In this document: one piece after another, positions 9,609 to 21,049 of the stretch | Layout of the letters: each line of letters begins with the position of its first letter | Position numbering within the stretch: the first letter of the stretch is position 1 | NCBI GenBank assembly: GCA_021521415.1 | Contig: JAIQDT010010128.1 | Coordinates: 1-64,000 of the forward strand | Reading direction: 5' to 3' | Origin: Bidens hawaiensis | Taxonomy: Eukaryota > Streptophyta > Magnoliopsida > Asterales > Asteraceae | Length of the DNA: 64,000 nt | The notes under the pieces: generated by a model | Seen by the model: only the letters and a program-made list of their open reading frames with translations | Database searches by the model: none | What the model was told of the DNA's origin: nothing | Program-made: the position numbers and the translations under genes

Positions 9609-12254
9609 TGTCACACCCTCAAAATCCACTAACGGAGTTTTACCGTCAGAGGGTGTGAACTAACAGGATCGGAATCATCAGTTATAATCAAACCATAAAA
9701 CAAAGTTTCAAAAACCATGAAAACGTTTACGAGTAATTTAATGCGGAAGCGTAAAAACCTTAGAAAACAATGTTACGTCACGCAGGACGATTTAAAACCC
9801 AATGATAACAGTTAAAAGTAAGTTTGCATAGTTAAAAGTTTTGCAAGCAATGCATATTCCTAAACCGCGCGCCCGCCTCGGCTACCTGAGAATAACATAC
9901 TAAAAGTGTCAACACAAGGTTGGTGAGTTCACAAGTTTAAATAAAAAAAAATAAAGCGATTAGCGTTTGCGTTCAGCGTGTTGCGTTACAGCGTTTTGCG
10001 TTACATCGTTTTGCGCTACCAGATAGTGTTATGTCAATTATATATCTATAGGTAGCTAGCCTATAAAACAAGTATCACTAAGTGTTCGACACCGAAGCTG
10101 ACTGTTTATCAATTTGCCTTGCCACCAGGTCATCCAGACCATGGTATGTGTTTAGCCAAGATTACACCCGCTCGACTTCCAGTCGAGTTTAGCGTTGGGT
10201 GGGGTTTGTCAAACCCAGTAGTACTACTCAACAGTGACTCGCTATTATCCAAATATTAACCGGTTTGATGTTATGAAGGACTTTAGTTAACGCGTTTGCC
10301 ACTTAGTCTTTACAAGTGATATATAATCTATATTAACAAAATCTTAAATGCGTTTCGGAGTATGTTATCTCCCCCAAGAGAAAAGCGTTTAAACAGTTTA
10401 AAAGGGGAAAGTGAAACTCACTGTTTGCGAAGATATTCCCAAATTAAATCACCACGATGCGCGTCACAGAAAAACTCTCTCTAGCGTTCTAAAACAACAA
10501 AGAGATTTTTCTAAGTGTCGGAATATTATCGAGTCTCTAGACCCGGCACATAATACCTATGCACATAACATGTTTCGTGTTTCGTTTGTGAATCGTGTGT
10601 GACTTTAACAAATGTATTTGTGATACGTTACATGTGTAAGGAATTATATACGTGTTATGTATTCATAAAGTACATCACTAGCAATTACTCCCTGTAAGGG
10701 CATTTTGGTCAACAAATAACAATTAACTAGCCATTATTCCCCAAGAGGGCAATTTGGTCAAATCATGACAATCAATTAGCAATTATTCCCTGCAAGGGCA
10801 TTTTGGTTAAAACATAACAATTATATAGCAAGTATCATGTTTCATGCATTTTCACACAATTCAGCAGCTAGTTTCACCGAGACAGAAATTCTACTTGAAA
10901 GATTGTACTATTCCACCGATCATAGCATCTCAATTAATTTACCAAAAATCATCACAGAAGCACATATGTCTTAGGTTTCCAGAACATATTTTATTATATT
11001 TTTATTCCACATAGTTTTCTCACAATCATCAAATCATTACAGCAAACTCATAACAGTCAAATTCATGCGCAACAGAATGTTATTTGCAATTCCCGTTAAA
11101 CGAAAAATCCAATAAATGGAAGACCACTTGGGTTAGGTTCCTAACTCAATGAGTCAACTTCCAGAAGTGGAACTAACCCAATTGGTCTCGTAGTTCATGA
11201 GATATAACATTTACAAAACAACCTAACAGCAGGTCTAACAGCTCAGCTTTGCACAACGTTTTTGTAAAATCATAAAAGTTAACCTTTACTTGTCCAAAAA
11301 TTACAAATTTATACTCTATAGAAACTAGACTCAACCTAGTTTACTGTAGTACCAATAATCTCAACCAATCTTCACGTGTACACTTCGTTACAGTCACTTA
11401 AACATCAAATACACATTCTGTCCAGAAACTGTTTGCATCCAAACTCAACATATTAACTATCTATGAACCATCATGCATTCATATAACACTCTAGACTCCA
11501 TAAACACCATCCATGCACATCAATTACACCTTACATACATGATTAGGGTTTTTGTTTGAACTCAAATCAAAGACACAAGTAATTAGCATGTAACAATATC
11601 AATTCTAGTTATCATATCATTAACAAATCAACAACAATCATATTAACACAACACCATACAAGAATCGGCAGCTAGGGTTTGTAGTTAACCCAACAAACAT
11701 CAAAATCAAGTATAAAGGATGCATAGGATAATCGATTATACCTTCCTAGTACCTAATTCTTCAATCAAACACTTGAATTGATGGTTGTATGTGTGTGTAA
11801 AGGTGACGGCAGCCGTGAGGGGGAGGGGAGAAAGCTCCGATCGGGATGTGGTGTGGGGAAAAGAAAATTAGTTAGGGTTTGGTTAATGATGTATTTATAA
11901 ACATAACATGTTACATTCAAGTCCCTCCACTTCTAAGTATTACTTTGCTAGCCTAACTAACTTGTTTACATCTTGAGTTAACGTTTATAACCATGTTATC
12001 ACACAACACATAAGTCTAACACATAATTATCACATAATTACTGTTTTGACGTTTTTCGTTTATTCATCAATCGTTTGCGTCAACTCGTTTGCGTTTCGGT
12101 GCAAATCCCGAAAGACTACACATATAGTGAGTGTTAAGCGTCATTTAAACCCTAGTTTAAATGTAATGAAGTGTGCGTTATAGATTCAGTGATCTTAAGT
12201 TTGAATTGACGGAGTTGAGTTAACGGAGTTAACCTGGAATTGACGATTGTCACA
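9609..12254 (-). repeat. Element A 3' LTR (2,646 bp)
   Basis: This is the near-identical partner of 29240-31914. It is 29 bp shorter because it has two fewer 15-bp GCGTTTTGCGTTACA units (array at 9961-10020) and one extra A in a poly-A run near 9945. It holds a three-copy array of about 57 bp (10682-10820) with words like AAGGGCATTTTGGTC. Its coding-strand end carries a hairpin (9612-9620 with 9649-9657). Confidence 0.95.
9612..9657 (-). promoter_or_regulatory. Hairpin at the U5 end of the element A LTR
   Basis: CACACCCTC (9612-9620) pairs perfectly with GAGGGTGTG (9649-9657). In the element transcript this stem would close the end of U5, just before the primer-binding site. The 5' LTR copy at 29243-29288 is the same. 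Elements B and F have hairpins at the equivalent place with partly different stems, which suggests the structure matters. Confidence 0.6.
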
Positions 12255-12449
12255 TCATTCCCATGTTAAAGAATTTTCGTCCCGAAAATTTGAGTCAAGT
12301 CGTGATGAGTGTCTGAAAAAGTAAGAAAAATTTTCAGTTTGTCATATCATCCCCTAGTAGAAAGAAATTTCGTCCCGAAATTTAATTCATACCTCCGGTG
12401 ATTTCTGACGGTTTGTCGGGTTTTGCGGTTTTCTGTGTTTGGTCAGCCC
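12255..12449 (-). other. Element A 3' untranslated region and purine tract
   Basis: The region lies between the gag-pol stop and the 3' LTR. Read on the minus strand the bases before the LTR are CATGGGAATGA, a weak polypurine tract. Two similar words (TTTCGTCCCGAAA types near 12279 and 12370) recur here, as in the equivalent parts of elements B and F. Confidence 0.55.
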
Positions 12450-15400
12450 TTAAAAAAGGTGAGGATACTTCTTCATCATTTGATCCTCGCGTTCCCACGT
12501 GAACTCCGGTCCACGTCTCGAGTTCCAACGAACCTTAACGATTGGAATTTTGCTGTGCTTGAGCGTTTTGGTTTCCCAATCCAAAACCTCGACTGGTTCC
12601 TCAACGAAACGTAACTGTTCATCAACTTGTAGTTCATCCAAAGGGACTACTTGGGTTTCATCGGATAAGCATTTTTCAAATTGGATACGTGGAATACATT
12701 GTGTACGCCACTGAGTTCCGTTGGTAGGTCCAGTCGGTACGCCACCGGACCAATGCGCTCAGTTATCCGGTAAGGACCAACATATCGTGGGTTGAGTTTG
12801 TTTCGCTTACCAAAGCGAACCACACCTTTCCAAGGTGAGACTTTGAGTAACACTTGGTCATTTACTTGAAATTCGAGAGGCTTTCGGCGCTTGTCGGCGT
12901 AACTCTTTTGGCAATCTCGTGCTGCTGCCATGCGATTTCGGATTTGAACAATCTTTTCCGAAGTTTCGAGTACCAGTTCCGGACCAGTGATTTGGCTGTC
13001 ACCCACCTCTGCCCAGCAGAGTGGTGATCGACACTTCCGTCCGTACAGCGCTTCAAACGGTGCTGCTTTAATACTTGCGTGGTAGCTGTTATTATACGAA
13101 AACTCTACCAAAGGTAAGTGAGGTTCCCAACTTTTTCCGAAATCCAATACGCATGCACGCAACATATCCTCCAGGGTCTGAATAGTTCGTTCACTTTGCC
13201 CATCCGTCTGAGGATGCTATGCTGTGCTCATATCAAGACGGGTGGCTAGTGCACTTTGCAGCGACTTCCAAAAGTGCGAAGTGAAACGAGAATCTCGATC
13301 AGAAATGATTGAGACAGGCACTCCGTGCCTAGACACCAATTCTTTCATGTAAACACGATTCAGTCTCTCCATTTTGTCCGATTCCTTAATCGCTAAGAAG
13401 TGTGCAGACTTAGTCAACCGGTCAACGATCACCCAGATGGTATCGCATCCCGTCGGTGTCTTAGGTAGACCCGTAATAAAATCCATTGAGATGTGTTCCC
13501 ATTTCCACATTAGGAGTTCCGGTTGTTGTAGTAGACTAGATGGTTTCTGGTATTCTACTTTGACTCTAGCACAAGTCAAGCACTTGTTCACGTAGGTGGC
13601 AATGTTAGCTTTCATATTCGGCCACCAGTAAAGTGCCTTTAAATTATGATACATTTTATCTGAGCCAGGGTGGATAGAATATCGGGACTTGTGAGCTTCG
13701 TCCATCACTAGAGTTCTCAACTCTCCGTATCGTGGAACCTAAATTCGGTTCTCAAAATATCGGACCCCGTCCGATTTGGTTTCAAGTTGCTTGTTCATGC
13801 CCCGCATGAGTTCCGATGGAAGATTATCATCTTTCAAAGCTTCGTGTTGCGCCTCTCGAATCTGGTCGGGTAAGTTTGCATGAATCGTGAGTTGCAATGC
13901 TCGTACTCGTCTGGGTTTATCTGTTTCTTTTCTGCTGAGGGCATCGGCCACTACATTGGCCTTGCCGGGGTGATACTTGATGGCACAATCATAATCCTTG
14001 AGCAGCTCGACCCAACGACGCTGTCGCATGTTCAGCTCCTTCTGATCATAGATATGCTGGAGACTCTTGTGGTCGGTGTAAATGGTAAACTTGGTACCGT
14101 ACAAGTAATGCCTCCATATCTTAAGGGCAAACACCATAGCTCCGAGTTCCAAATCATGGGTCGTGTAGTTCTTCTCGTGAACCCGTAGTTGTCGAGAGGC
14201 ATAAGCTATAACCTTCTCGAGTTGCATCAGCACACAACCGAGACCTTGTATCGATGCGTCACAGTGTAATTCAAAATTTTCCGTTCCCTCGGGGAGGGCT
14301 AGAATAGGGGCGCTACAGAGTTTGGTTTTCAACAGTTGAAAAGCGGATTCTTGCGCGTCACCCCAATTGTACTTAGTGCCTTTGTGAGTCAAAGCGGTGA
14401 GGGGTTGAGCAATCTTTGAAAATCCCTCGATGAAACGTCGGTAGTAGCCGGCCAGTCCTAGGAATTGCCGCACCTCAGTCGGAGTCTTAGGTGCTTCCCA
14501 GTTTTTGATGGCCTCTACCTTACCGGGATCGACATGGATACCATTCTCGTTGATCACATGTCCTAAAAAGTGAACCTCGCGAAGCCAAAACTCACATTTC
14601 GAGAGTTTAGCATACAGTTGTTCGTTCTTCAATAACTCCAGAATTACCCTTAAGTGTTCTTCATGGTCAGCTTCGTTCTTGGAGTAGACGAGAATATCAT
14701 CAATGAAAACAATCACAAACTTATCGAGGTACGCCTTGCATACTCGATTCATGAGATCCATAAATACGGCTGGTGCGTTGGTTAGTCCAAAAGGCATAAC
14801 CGAGAACTCGTAGTGACCATACCGTGTTCTGAAAACCGTCTTTGAAATATCTTCTTCGCGCACTCTTAGTTGATGATAACCAGATCGCAGATCGATCTTC
14901 GAGTAGTAACTCGATCCTTGAAGCTGGTCAAACAAATCATCAATTCGGGGTAAAGGATAACGGTTCTTGACCGTCACCTTGTTCAACTCCCGGTAGTCGA
15001 TACACATGCGGAAAGTCCCGTCCTTCTTTCGGACAAACAAGACAGGGGCTCCCCATGGCGATGAGCTAGGTCGGATAAAACCCTTATCCAACAAATCTTG
15101 CAACTGAGTGGACAACTCCTGAAGTTCCACCGGTGCGAGCCAATATGGGGCTCGTGCTATGGGTGCTGCACCGGGTGTCAACTCGATTTGGAATTCGACT
15201 TGACGAATAGGAGGGAGTCTAGGCAGATCCTCCGGGAAGACTTCCGGAAAATCTCGCACAACTGGTATATCTTCAATTCGCTTCTCCTCCGCGGGTTTCT
15301 CAACAATCTGCGCCAAAATTGCCGGATGACCCTTTCGTAGGTACTTCTGCGCCTTCATAAGGGTAATGACGCTGGTGGTCATGCCGCTTCTCTCACCTTG

Positions 15401-16978
15401 GACCGAAATGATCTCGCCGGAAGGAGTAGTAATGTGAACTATCTTATCGTGACATATAATCTCCGCTCGGTTCTCGGATAACCAGTCCATGCCGACCACG
15501 ACATCGAAACTACTAAGCGTAAAAGGAATAAGGTCGATATCAAAGACATGACCTGACAGTTTTAACTTACATCCCGCAAGTACATGAGTCGTTACTATAG
15601 TCTTACCGTCAGCTAATTCAACAGGAAACTTAGCATCTAACGGAATTGGAGTTAAGTCTAAGAGTTGGCTAAAGGCTTTCAACACAAAACTCCTATCAGC
15701 TCCAGTGTCAAACAATACAGAAGCAAAACAATCGTTCACAGGGAACTTACCAGTCACCACGTTCGGATCATTGCGGGCTTGACCCGACCCAATTACAAAA
15801 GCTCTTCCCTTGCCATTGCTTCCACCACTACTGCCACTTCCATTACCTCCGTTGTTGTCGTTCTGTTTCAGCTTGGGACAATCTTTCCTGAAATGACCTT
15901 CTTGCCCACATTCGAAACATCCCTTCGTCGTCATAGGTGGTTTAGGAGCACCCTTTGCCGCAAGGTCTCCTCTACATTCCTTCGCCTGGTGACCCATCTT
16001 TCCGCATCTCTGACACTTGACACGGTCACACGGGCCAACATGATGATAGTTGCACCTATTGCACTTCGAATATTTCCCAGCATATCCGCTCGAACCCTGC
16101 CCGCTACCGTTGTTATTGTTGTTGTGACTTTGATTGTTAAAGCTCCGAGTGAATTCGGGCTTACGGTAGTGTTGTTGCGGTGGGAGGTTCGAGGACGAGG
16201 ATCTGGTGTTGTCAAACTTCCTCTTTCCGCTGCTCGGGTTGCTGTTGCTGTGGTTGTCAATACTCTGGTTGTCACGGGCTTTAGTGGTTGAACCCCTAGG
16301 TGGTAACGCACCTTGGGTCACAGCCTGATCCGTCAGTTTGTGAGCTAAACGGATCGCTTGTTGAATCGTGGCTGGTCTGGAAGATGTCACTATGCCCTGA
16401 ATCTGCGATGCTAACCCATCGATATACATCTCAATCCTCTTACTCGGCGGATCCACCATCCGCGGACACATCACAGCCAACTCGTGAGAACGGGTAGTGT
16501 AGGCTTCAATTTCTAAGCCCACCATCTTCAGTGACCAAAATTCTGACTCTAACTTCGAAGTCTCCTCTCTCGGACAGTACTCCTCTCGCATCATGTTTTT
16601 GAACTCCTCCCAGTTCATCCCGTTAGCCAGTTCCAATCCAAGGATCTGTACATTCGAATTCCACCAAGTGAGGGCAGAATCCTCAAGTGTTCCAGCAGCG
16701 AATTTGACCCTACTAGCAGGGGGACAATTGCACATCTCAAATGCTGACTCGGCCTTCTCAGCCCAACGCAAGAAGCCTATAGCTCCCTCAGTGCCCTTAA
16801 ACGTACTGGGTTTGCAGTCAAGGTAGTTCTTAAAGGTGCACGTTCCAATTGGACCTCCAGCTTGATTCTGGACATGTGCGGCTAGAGCGGCCGCCGCATG
16901 ATCGTTCAGCAGAGTTTGGAGTTCTGCTGCAGTCAAGTTGATGTTACCACGTCCGTGTCCAGCGTTTCTTCTAGCCAT
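12450..16978 (-). pseudogene. Element A gag-pol polyprotein, three lesions
   Basis: The ATG at 16978-16976 opens a long frame: gag (about residues 1-230), two zinc knuckles (C322-C335 and C354-C367), an aspartic protease with DTG at 424-426, a reverse transcriptase with FIDD at 758-761, then RNase H. A TAG near 13738 replaces a tryptophan codon, judging by the aligned frame of element B. The same frame continues through the integrase zinc finger and core (13720-13217) until a second TAG near 13215, where the family has tyrosine before HPQTDGQSE. It then runs on to 12647. Loss of one A from a run near 12676 shifts the frame, and the chromodomain ([19 protein letters not shown]) reads in another frame at 12641-12450. 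All domains are otherwise well kept, so inactivation is recent. A homopolymer sequencing error is possible for the last lesion. Confidence 0.95.
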
Positions 16979-16988
16979 TTCCCTTCCA

Positions 16989-17237
16989 TCTAGGTGTTAT
17001 CATCCTTAGATGTCATCGAATGAGGACACCTCTGAGTGTTCCTCTGGCTCAGCCGGTTCCTCCTCCAGTTCCTCTTCGGGTTCCTCCTCGGGATCCTTCT
17101 CAGGCTCTGCCTCAGGTTCGGCTGCATTCTGAGCAAATTTGCATTTGTATGACATCGCAACGCTCTAAAGCTATCTCGGTTCGGGTCCTTGCTACTTGGA
17201 GTTGCTCTTGCAAGTCATCATCTCGGCTTGCATCTTT
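16989..17237 (-). pseudogene. Element A accessory ORF, 3' part (beyond the insertion of B)
   Basis: Removing element B joins this segment to 28599-29062. On the minus strand one frame encodes a strongly acidic Glu/Pro-rich tail (words such as EPEEEPEEELEEEPAEPEE) ending DDI and a stop near 16990, about a dozen bases before the gag ATG. The acidic tail and the upstream part are not in one uninterrupted frame, so at least one small indel or stop breaks it. The function is unknown. Confidence 0.5.
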
Positions 17238-17247
17238 CTCATTGTCA

Positions 17248-17280
17248 CACCCCGATCGTGATGGCGGAAAAATCGAGGTG
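17248..17280 (-). promoter_or_regulatory. Hairpin at the U5 end of the element B LTR
   Basis: CACCCCGAT (17248-17256) pairs with ATCGAGGTG (17272-17280) with one mismatch. Position and size match the hairpins at the U5 ends of elements A and F, though the sequence differs. In the RNA it would sit next to the primer-binding site. The second copy is at 25781-25813. Confidence 0.5.
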
Positions 17281-17578
17281 CGGCGACTAAGTCGTGATTG
17301 TTGAGCACAATAGTATAAAAGTCTAAATGCATAAACATAACCAAAATGTCAAATATTACATCAACCAGGTAACATGAAACAAATTGTTTTAATACAAAAT
17401 ATCAAGTTTCCAACAACTCCTAGTCTAGCCTTCATCTTTCTAAGGCCTCTAAACTTGCTAGGGATTTCTTGCTGCATTATTTCCTGAAAACATGTAACAA
17501 ACTGTCAACTACATAAAGTAGATGAGTGAATTCATAGGTTTAAAGAAAAGAGTTTTATACACAAACATACTAGTATAG

Positions 17579-17633
17579 GTTGTAGGGGTTTATATATAGG
17601 GTGTACCTGCGGCTAACCCACCACTCCTACAAC
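17579..17633 (-). promoter_or_regulatory. Probable LTR core promoter inside a hairpin
   Basis: GTTGTAGG at 17579-17586 pairs with CCTACAAC at 17626-17633. The enclosed sequence read on the coding strand contains CCTATATATAAACCCC, a good plant TATA box. If transcription starts about 30 bases downstream, R plus U5 would be about 300 bases. Three further copies of the enclosed motif lie at 20207-20592 and one in the other LTR (26112-26166). The promoter role is inferred. Confidence 0.6.
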
Positions 17634-18069
17634 TTATACTACTATGTTTGGGTATAATTCCCAGTTTTTAAAATGGTTTGTAAGAAAAGATCTCTTGGTT
17701 TTCCCACAGAGGTTTTTGTAGTAAGTCAAACATGAAATGTTCTCCTGGGCTCTCAACGGGCTTATCAATCTCCCATTAGAGTCGTATGTGATAAGATTAC
17801 TCAAAGATTTGCGGTCTCCCAACGGTACATGTAGCACATAACAGTTAAGCATAAACAAGGACATATAGATTTGAGCATGCTAAGTTTACTAGATAAACCA
17901 ACACCAAAATCCCATTGTTTACTAGTGTCCAAGATGATGGTGAACAAATGATGATGATGAATGATGATGAAACCCAATGATCACACAAGACTTGATTGAA
18001 CTCACGCAAGACTTAAACCAAGACTACCTCGTTCTTGCCATCCAGGACTCAGCTAGGTTCTACCGAGAG

Positions 18070-18240
18070 TAGGATAGACACCCCAAAGAATCCTGGGTTC
18101 CCTTGGTCCCTACCGAGAATAGTATAGGTCCTCAAGAGTTATGGATTTCACCGAGACTAGTATGAAATCCCATGAGTTACGAGTGCCACCGAGAATAGAA
18201 TGCCACTCATGGTCGTGAGTTCTACCGAGAGTAGAATAGA
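18070..18240 (-). repeat. Five spaced ACCGAGA-type repeats in the element B LTR
   Basis: Degenerate units of the form ACCGAGA(G/A)TAG(A/T)ATAG recur about every 40 bases, for example at 18072, 18113, 18150, 18190 and 18226. The copy in the other LTR is the same. The role is unknown. Confidence 0.75.
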
Positions 18241-18478
18241 CTCTCGCGTCCAATTCAACTCATGATGTTTTGATCTCTAGATTTCCATGCTGACACAATG
18301 ACTATGATGATATGAATTTGATTCCCGTTCCCATGATGTCAATGTTCACAGAATTTCCCATACTCATTGATTTCCAATGTTCTTAGATCTCCATGAGTTA
18401 ATGGGTTTTCCCCATGTTCATAGATTTCCAAAGTTTATAGATTACCAAGAAGCTCGTGGATTTCCGCACGTGTGTAGA

Positions 18479-18766
18479 AATCCAAATGTTTATAGTTTAA
18501 AGAATGTTTGCATAAATGATTTTATCCAAACGTGTAAAGTTACCATGTTTAATCCAAATGTTTATAGTTTAAAGAATGTTTGCATAAATGATTTTATCCA
18601 AACGTGTAAAGTTACCATGTTTAATCCAAATGTTTATAGTTTAAAGAATGTTTGCATAAATGATTTTATCCAAACGTGTAAAGTTACCATGTTTAATCCA
18701 AATGTTTATAGTTTAAAGAATGTTTGCATAAATGATTTTATCCAAACGTGTAAAGTTACCATGTTT
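18479..18766 (-). repeat. Four perfect tandem copies of a 72-bp unit
   Basis: The unit boundaries are 18479, 18551, 18623 and 18695, and the copies appear identical. Because 72 is a multiple of three, the array reads open as a 24-residue repeat on the plus strand, but this is not a credible gene. The array recurs at 27012-27299 in the 5' LTR with the same copy number. Confidence 0.97.
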
Positions 18767-18969
18767 CCACCCCATAGTTTTGAAAAGCTTAAATAGGGGC
18801 TATGAACTCACCTTGATCTTGGGTTAGGATGGTGCTACAATAGATCTCCTTAGCCTAGAGTTGGGCATATATATAAGGTTAACAACGTGCTATAAGTCTA
18901 AGAAAACGAGCTTACGTGACCTCGAGCAAAAACTGGGTTTTAAAGACGAAAACAGCTTGGTTCTGGCTT

Positions 18970-19310
18970 GATTCGATCGAATAGGAACACGTTCGATCGA
19001 ATAGGAACTTGTTCGATCGAATAGACACACATTCGATCGAATAGACACACATTCGATCGAATCTGAGGCACACTCGATCGAACTAGAAACACATTTGGTC
19101 GAACCAGTTGGGAAAACTCGTTCGGTCGAACATGGAACTTGTTCGATCGAATAGACACTCGTTCGATCGAATACGAAACTCATTCGGTCGAATGAGTTGG
19201 AGACCATTCGGTTGCTTTCCTATTCGGTCGACCGGACTGGTTCGATCGACTGGTTCGATCGAATGGGCTGATTCGATCGACTGATTCGATCGAATGAGTC
19301 TGATTCGACT
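18970..19310 (-). repeat. Array of about 17 TTCGATCGAA palindromes
   Basis: Copies and close variants (TTCGGTCGAA, TTCGATCGAC) follow one another every 18-25 bases. The core is a 10-bp palindrome with two CpG sites. It lies in the first half of the LTR on the coding strand, upstream of the presumed promoter. Binding sites for a dimeric factor, a structured RNA or a methylation target are all possible. The other LTR has it at 27503-27843. Confidence 0.9.
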
Positions 19311-20065
19311 CCTTCAAGCTGGGCGACGGAGAAACCTACGGGTTTTTCAGATTTTTCCAGATTTTTGACCCAAAATCGAAGTTTTTGACATGGAAATGCT
19401 CGGGATTGAAGGGACTATCGATTCCCAGTGATTTTAAACACAAAAGCCTGCATTTTGACACCAAAACAAGACGGTTTTTGACCCGAAAACTCAAGAAACG
19501 AAAATGGGTGTTTTTGCTCGATTTGAGGCCGAAAATGGTTATGAAAATGGATGATTTTCAAGAAGATCTTACCAAGAACATCAACAAACAGATTTGTGGA
19601 CTCGGATTTGAAGTTTGAAGACTTTCTCTCTCTAGTTTCTCTCTCTAGAATGAGAGTGTTTGGGTGGGAAGTGTTGGTGGAAATGAAAGAGATGGTGTAA
19701 GAATACTTGATTTTCCGCTTAAATACTCGGGTGACTCGGGTTCGGGTTTAGGCTACCGCCGGGTCAAGACTAGTCGAGTTCATAAGTTTTTAAACAAACT
19801 AAAACTTTTTCAGCAAAACTTTTATAAAACCATTTTCCGAATAATTATTTGAAATCTTTTTAAATAAGAATATTTAAATTTTTCGAAAGCATAAAAATTA
19901 ATATTTTTCAGGCGTAAATGTCGTTTTATAAAATAAACATTTTAAATGATAAAAGCAGATTTTTCCAATGATATGGGTTCCGAACTTATCGTCCAGAATC
20001 CCAAAGTCTATAGTTTCCGATGATTTCACGATCCTAGTTTACCAATCGAATTTCAGGGCGTTACA

Positions 20066-21049
20066 TCCTCCCCAATTTAGAGGAATTTCGTCCCGAAATT
20101 TAGAATTTAGTATAGTTGATGCAATGATGTTTTAGATTAAATGATCCCATGATGACCACTATGCGCCACTACCCCTAATATTCGTCTTGGATACCACCCA
20201 AATCAAGTTGAAGGGGTTTATATATAGGGTGTACCAGCGGCTAACCCACCACTCCCTCAACTCCACTTGGGTGTTTCTTTCGACTCCTATTAGTTCAATG
20301 ACACACAGGACGACACACTATTTTCCACTACAAGGCATCACCTTCAAGCTTTACATCAGACATATTCATTTCGGATTGAAGGGGTTTATATATAGGGTGT
20401 ACCAGCGGCTAACCCACCACTCCTTCAATCTCCAATGAATAATTCCCTCAATAACTCTTGAATTTAACGCCTCACAGCTGCCACGCTAACTATGAGTCCC
20501 TAATTCCAAGTCTCGCTTCAGACATAATCAACTTGTGCCGAAGGGGTTTATATATAGGGTGTACCAGCGGCTAACCCACCACTCCTTCAACATTCATTGA
20601 TTAATTCCCTACACGAAGCTTGAGTTCACGACTCATAGTTACACAATAGCATATTGTTTATACACGTATACACCTGTGAACTTGATGTTATTATATTCCG
20701 GACTATAATTACGAGTTCACCTTGTATCAATGTATAAACTCCATTGTGTGCGGCTAGAAAAATCGACACGACACCACACACACACACACAACCATGCTTC
20801 ATGAATGTTAGAATGATGACAAATTTTGGCTCAATGATACATAGTTTACCCCAATGTTTACATGATTAAGTATGCACAACTTGTGTTTTCCAGCACGAGT
20901 CATGGGTAGCCAAACTTGGTGTTATGCAAATAAGAGAATATTTATAAGCAAATAGGAACAACATGATACTTCATTGATTGATATTGGTCCCTGATTACAT
21001 GATTACGATTACATAGACTCCAAGATTTCTAGAATTACAAAGATGATGA
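20066..21049 (-). other. Element B 3' untranslated region with purine tract and three promoter-like hairpins
   Basis: The purine tract on the minus strand, AATTGGGGAGGA (20066-20077), touches the LTR. Three copies of the 45-bp core found in the LTR hairpin lie at about 20207-20261, 20374-20430 and 20539-20592, spaced about 165 bases. No coding frame is present. An apparent 83-codon frame only reads across two of the repeats. Confidence 0.8.
20207..20592 (-). repeat. Three copies of the TATA-bearing hairpin motif
   Basis: Each copy contains GGGGTTTATATATAGGGTG followed by TACCAGCGGCTAACCCACC and ACTCC. The flanks differ but stay complementary: ATTGAAGG with CCTTCAAT in the second copy, GTTGAAGG with a near complement in the first, GAAGG with CCTTC in the third, and GTTGTAGG with CCTACAAC in the LTR copy. 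This pattern of paired changes suggests the stem is under selection or that each copy is a small fold-back unit. Confidence 0.8.

Larger units (their letters stand above)
17243..20065 (-). repeat. Element B 3' LTR (2,823 bp)
   Basis: On the coding strand it starts TGTAACGCCC and ends GGGGTGTGACA. From the coding-strand start it holds a block of TTCGATCGAA palindromes (18970-19310), four 72-bp tandem repeats (18479-18766), five ACCGAGA-type repeats (18070-18240), and a hairpin with a TATA box (17579-17633) about 340 bp before the LTR end. The small open frames inside are by-products of the repeats. Confidence 0.97.

Noticed and set aside
15665..16291. A 208-codon plus-strand frame and other plus-strand frames inside 13700-16980 and 21200-25430
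   Set aside because: These are antisense shadows of the gag-pol frames and show no recognisable domain.
17634..17864. A 76-codon minus-strand frame present identically in both element B LTRs (also 26167-26397)
   Set aside because: It lies between the presumed promoter and the upstream LTR repeats; identity between LTRs is due to recent insertion, not selection.
18377..18796. A 139-codon plus-strand frame with four 24-residue repeats (again at 26910-27329)
   Set aside because: It exists only because the 72-bp LTR repeat is a multiple of three; it is antisense to the element and has no domain or conserved start.
18970..19310. Regularly spaced TTCGATCGAA units, considered as a CRISPR-like array
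   Set aside because: Spacers are short and related to each other, units are degenerate, no cas genes exist, and the setting is a plant retrotransposon LTR.
20187..20438. An 83-codon frame with a repeated GFIYRVYQRLTHHS segment
   Set aside because: It simply reads across two copies of the 45-bp hairpin motif in an untranslated region.
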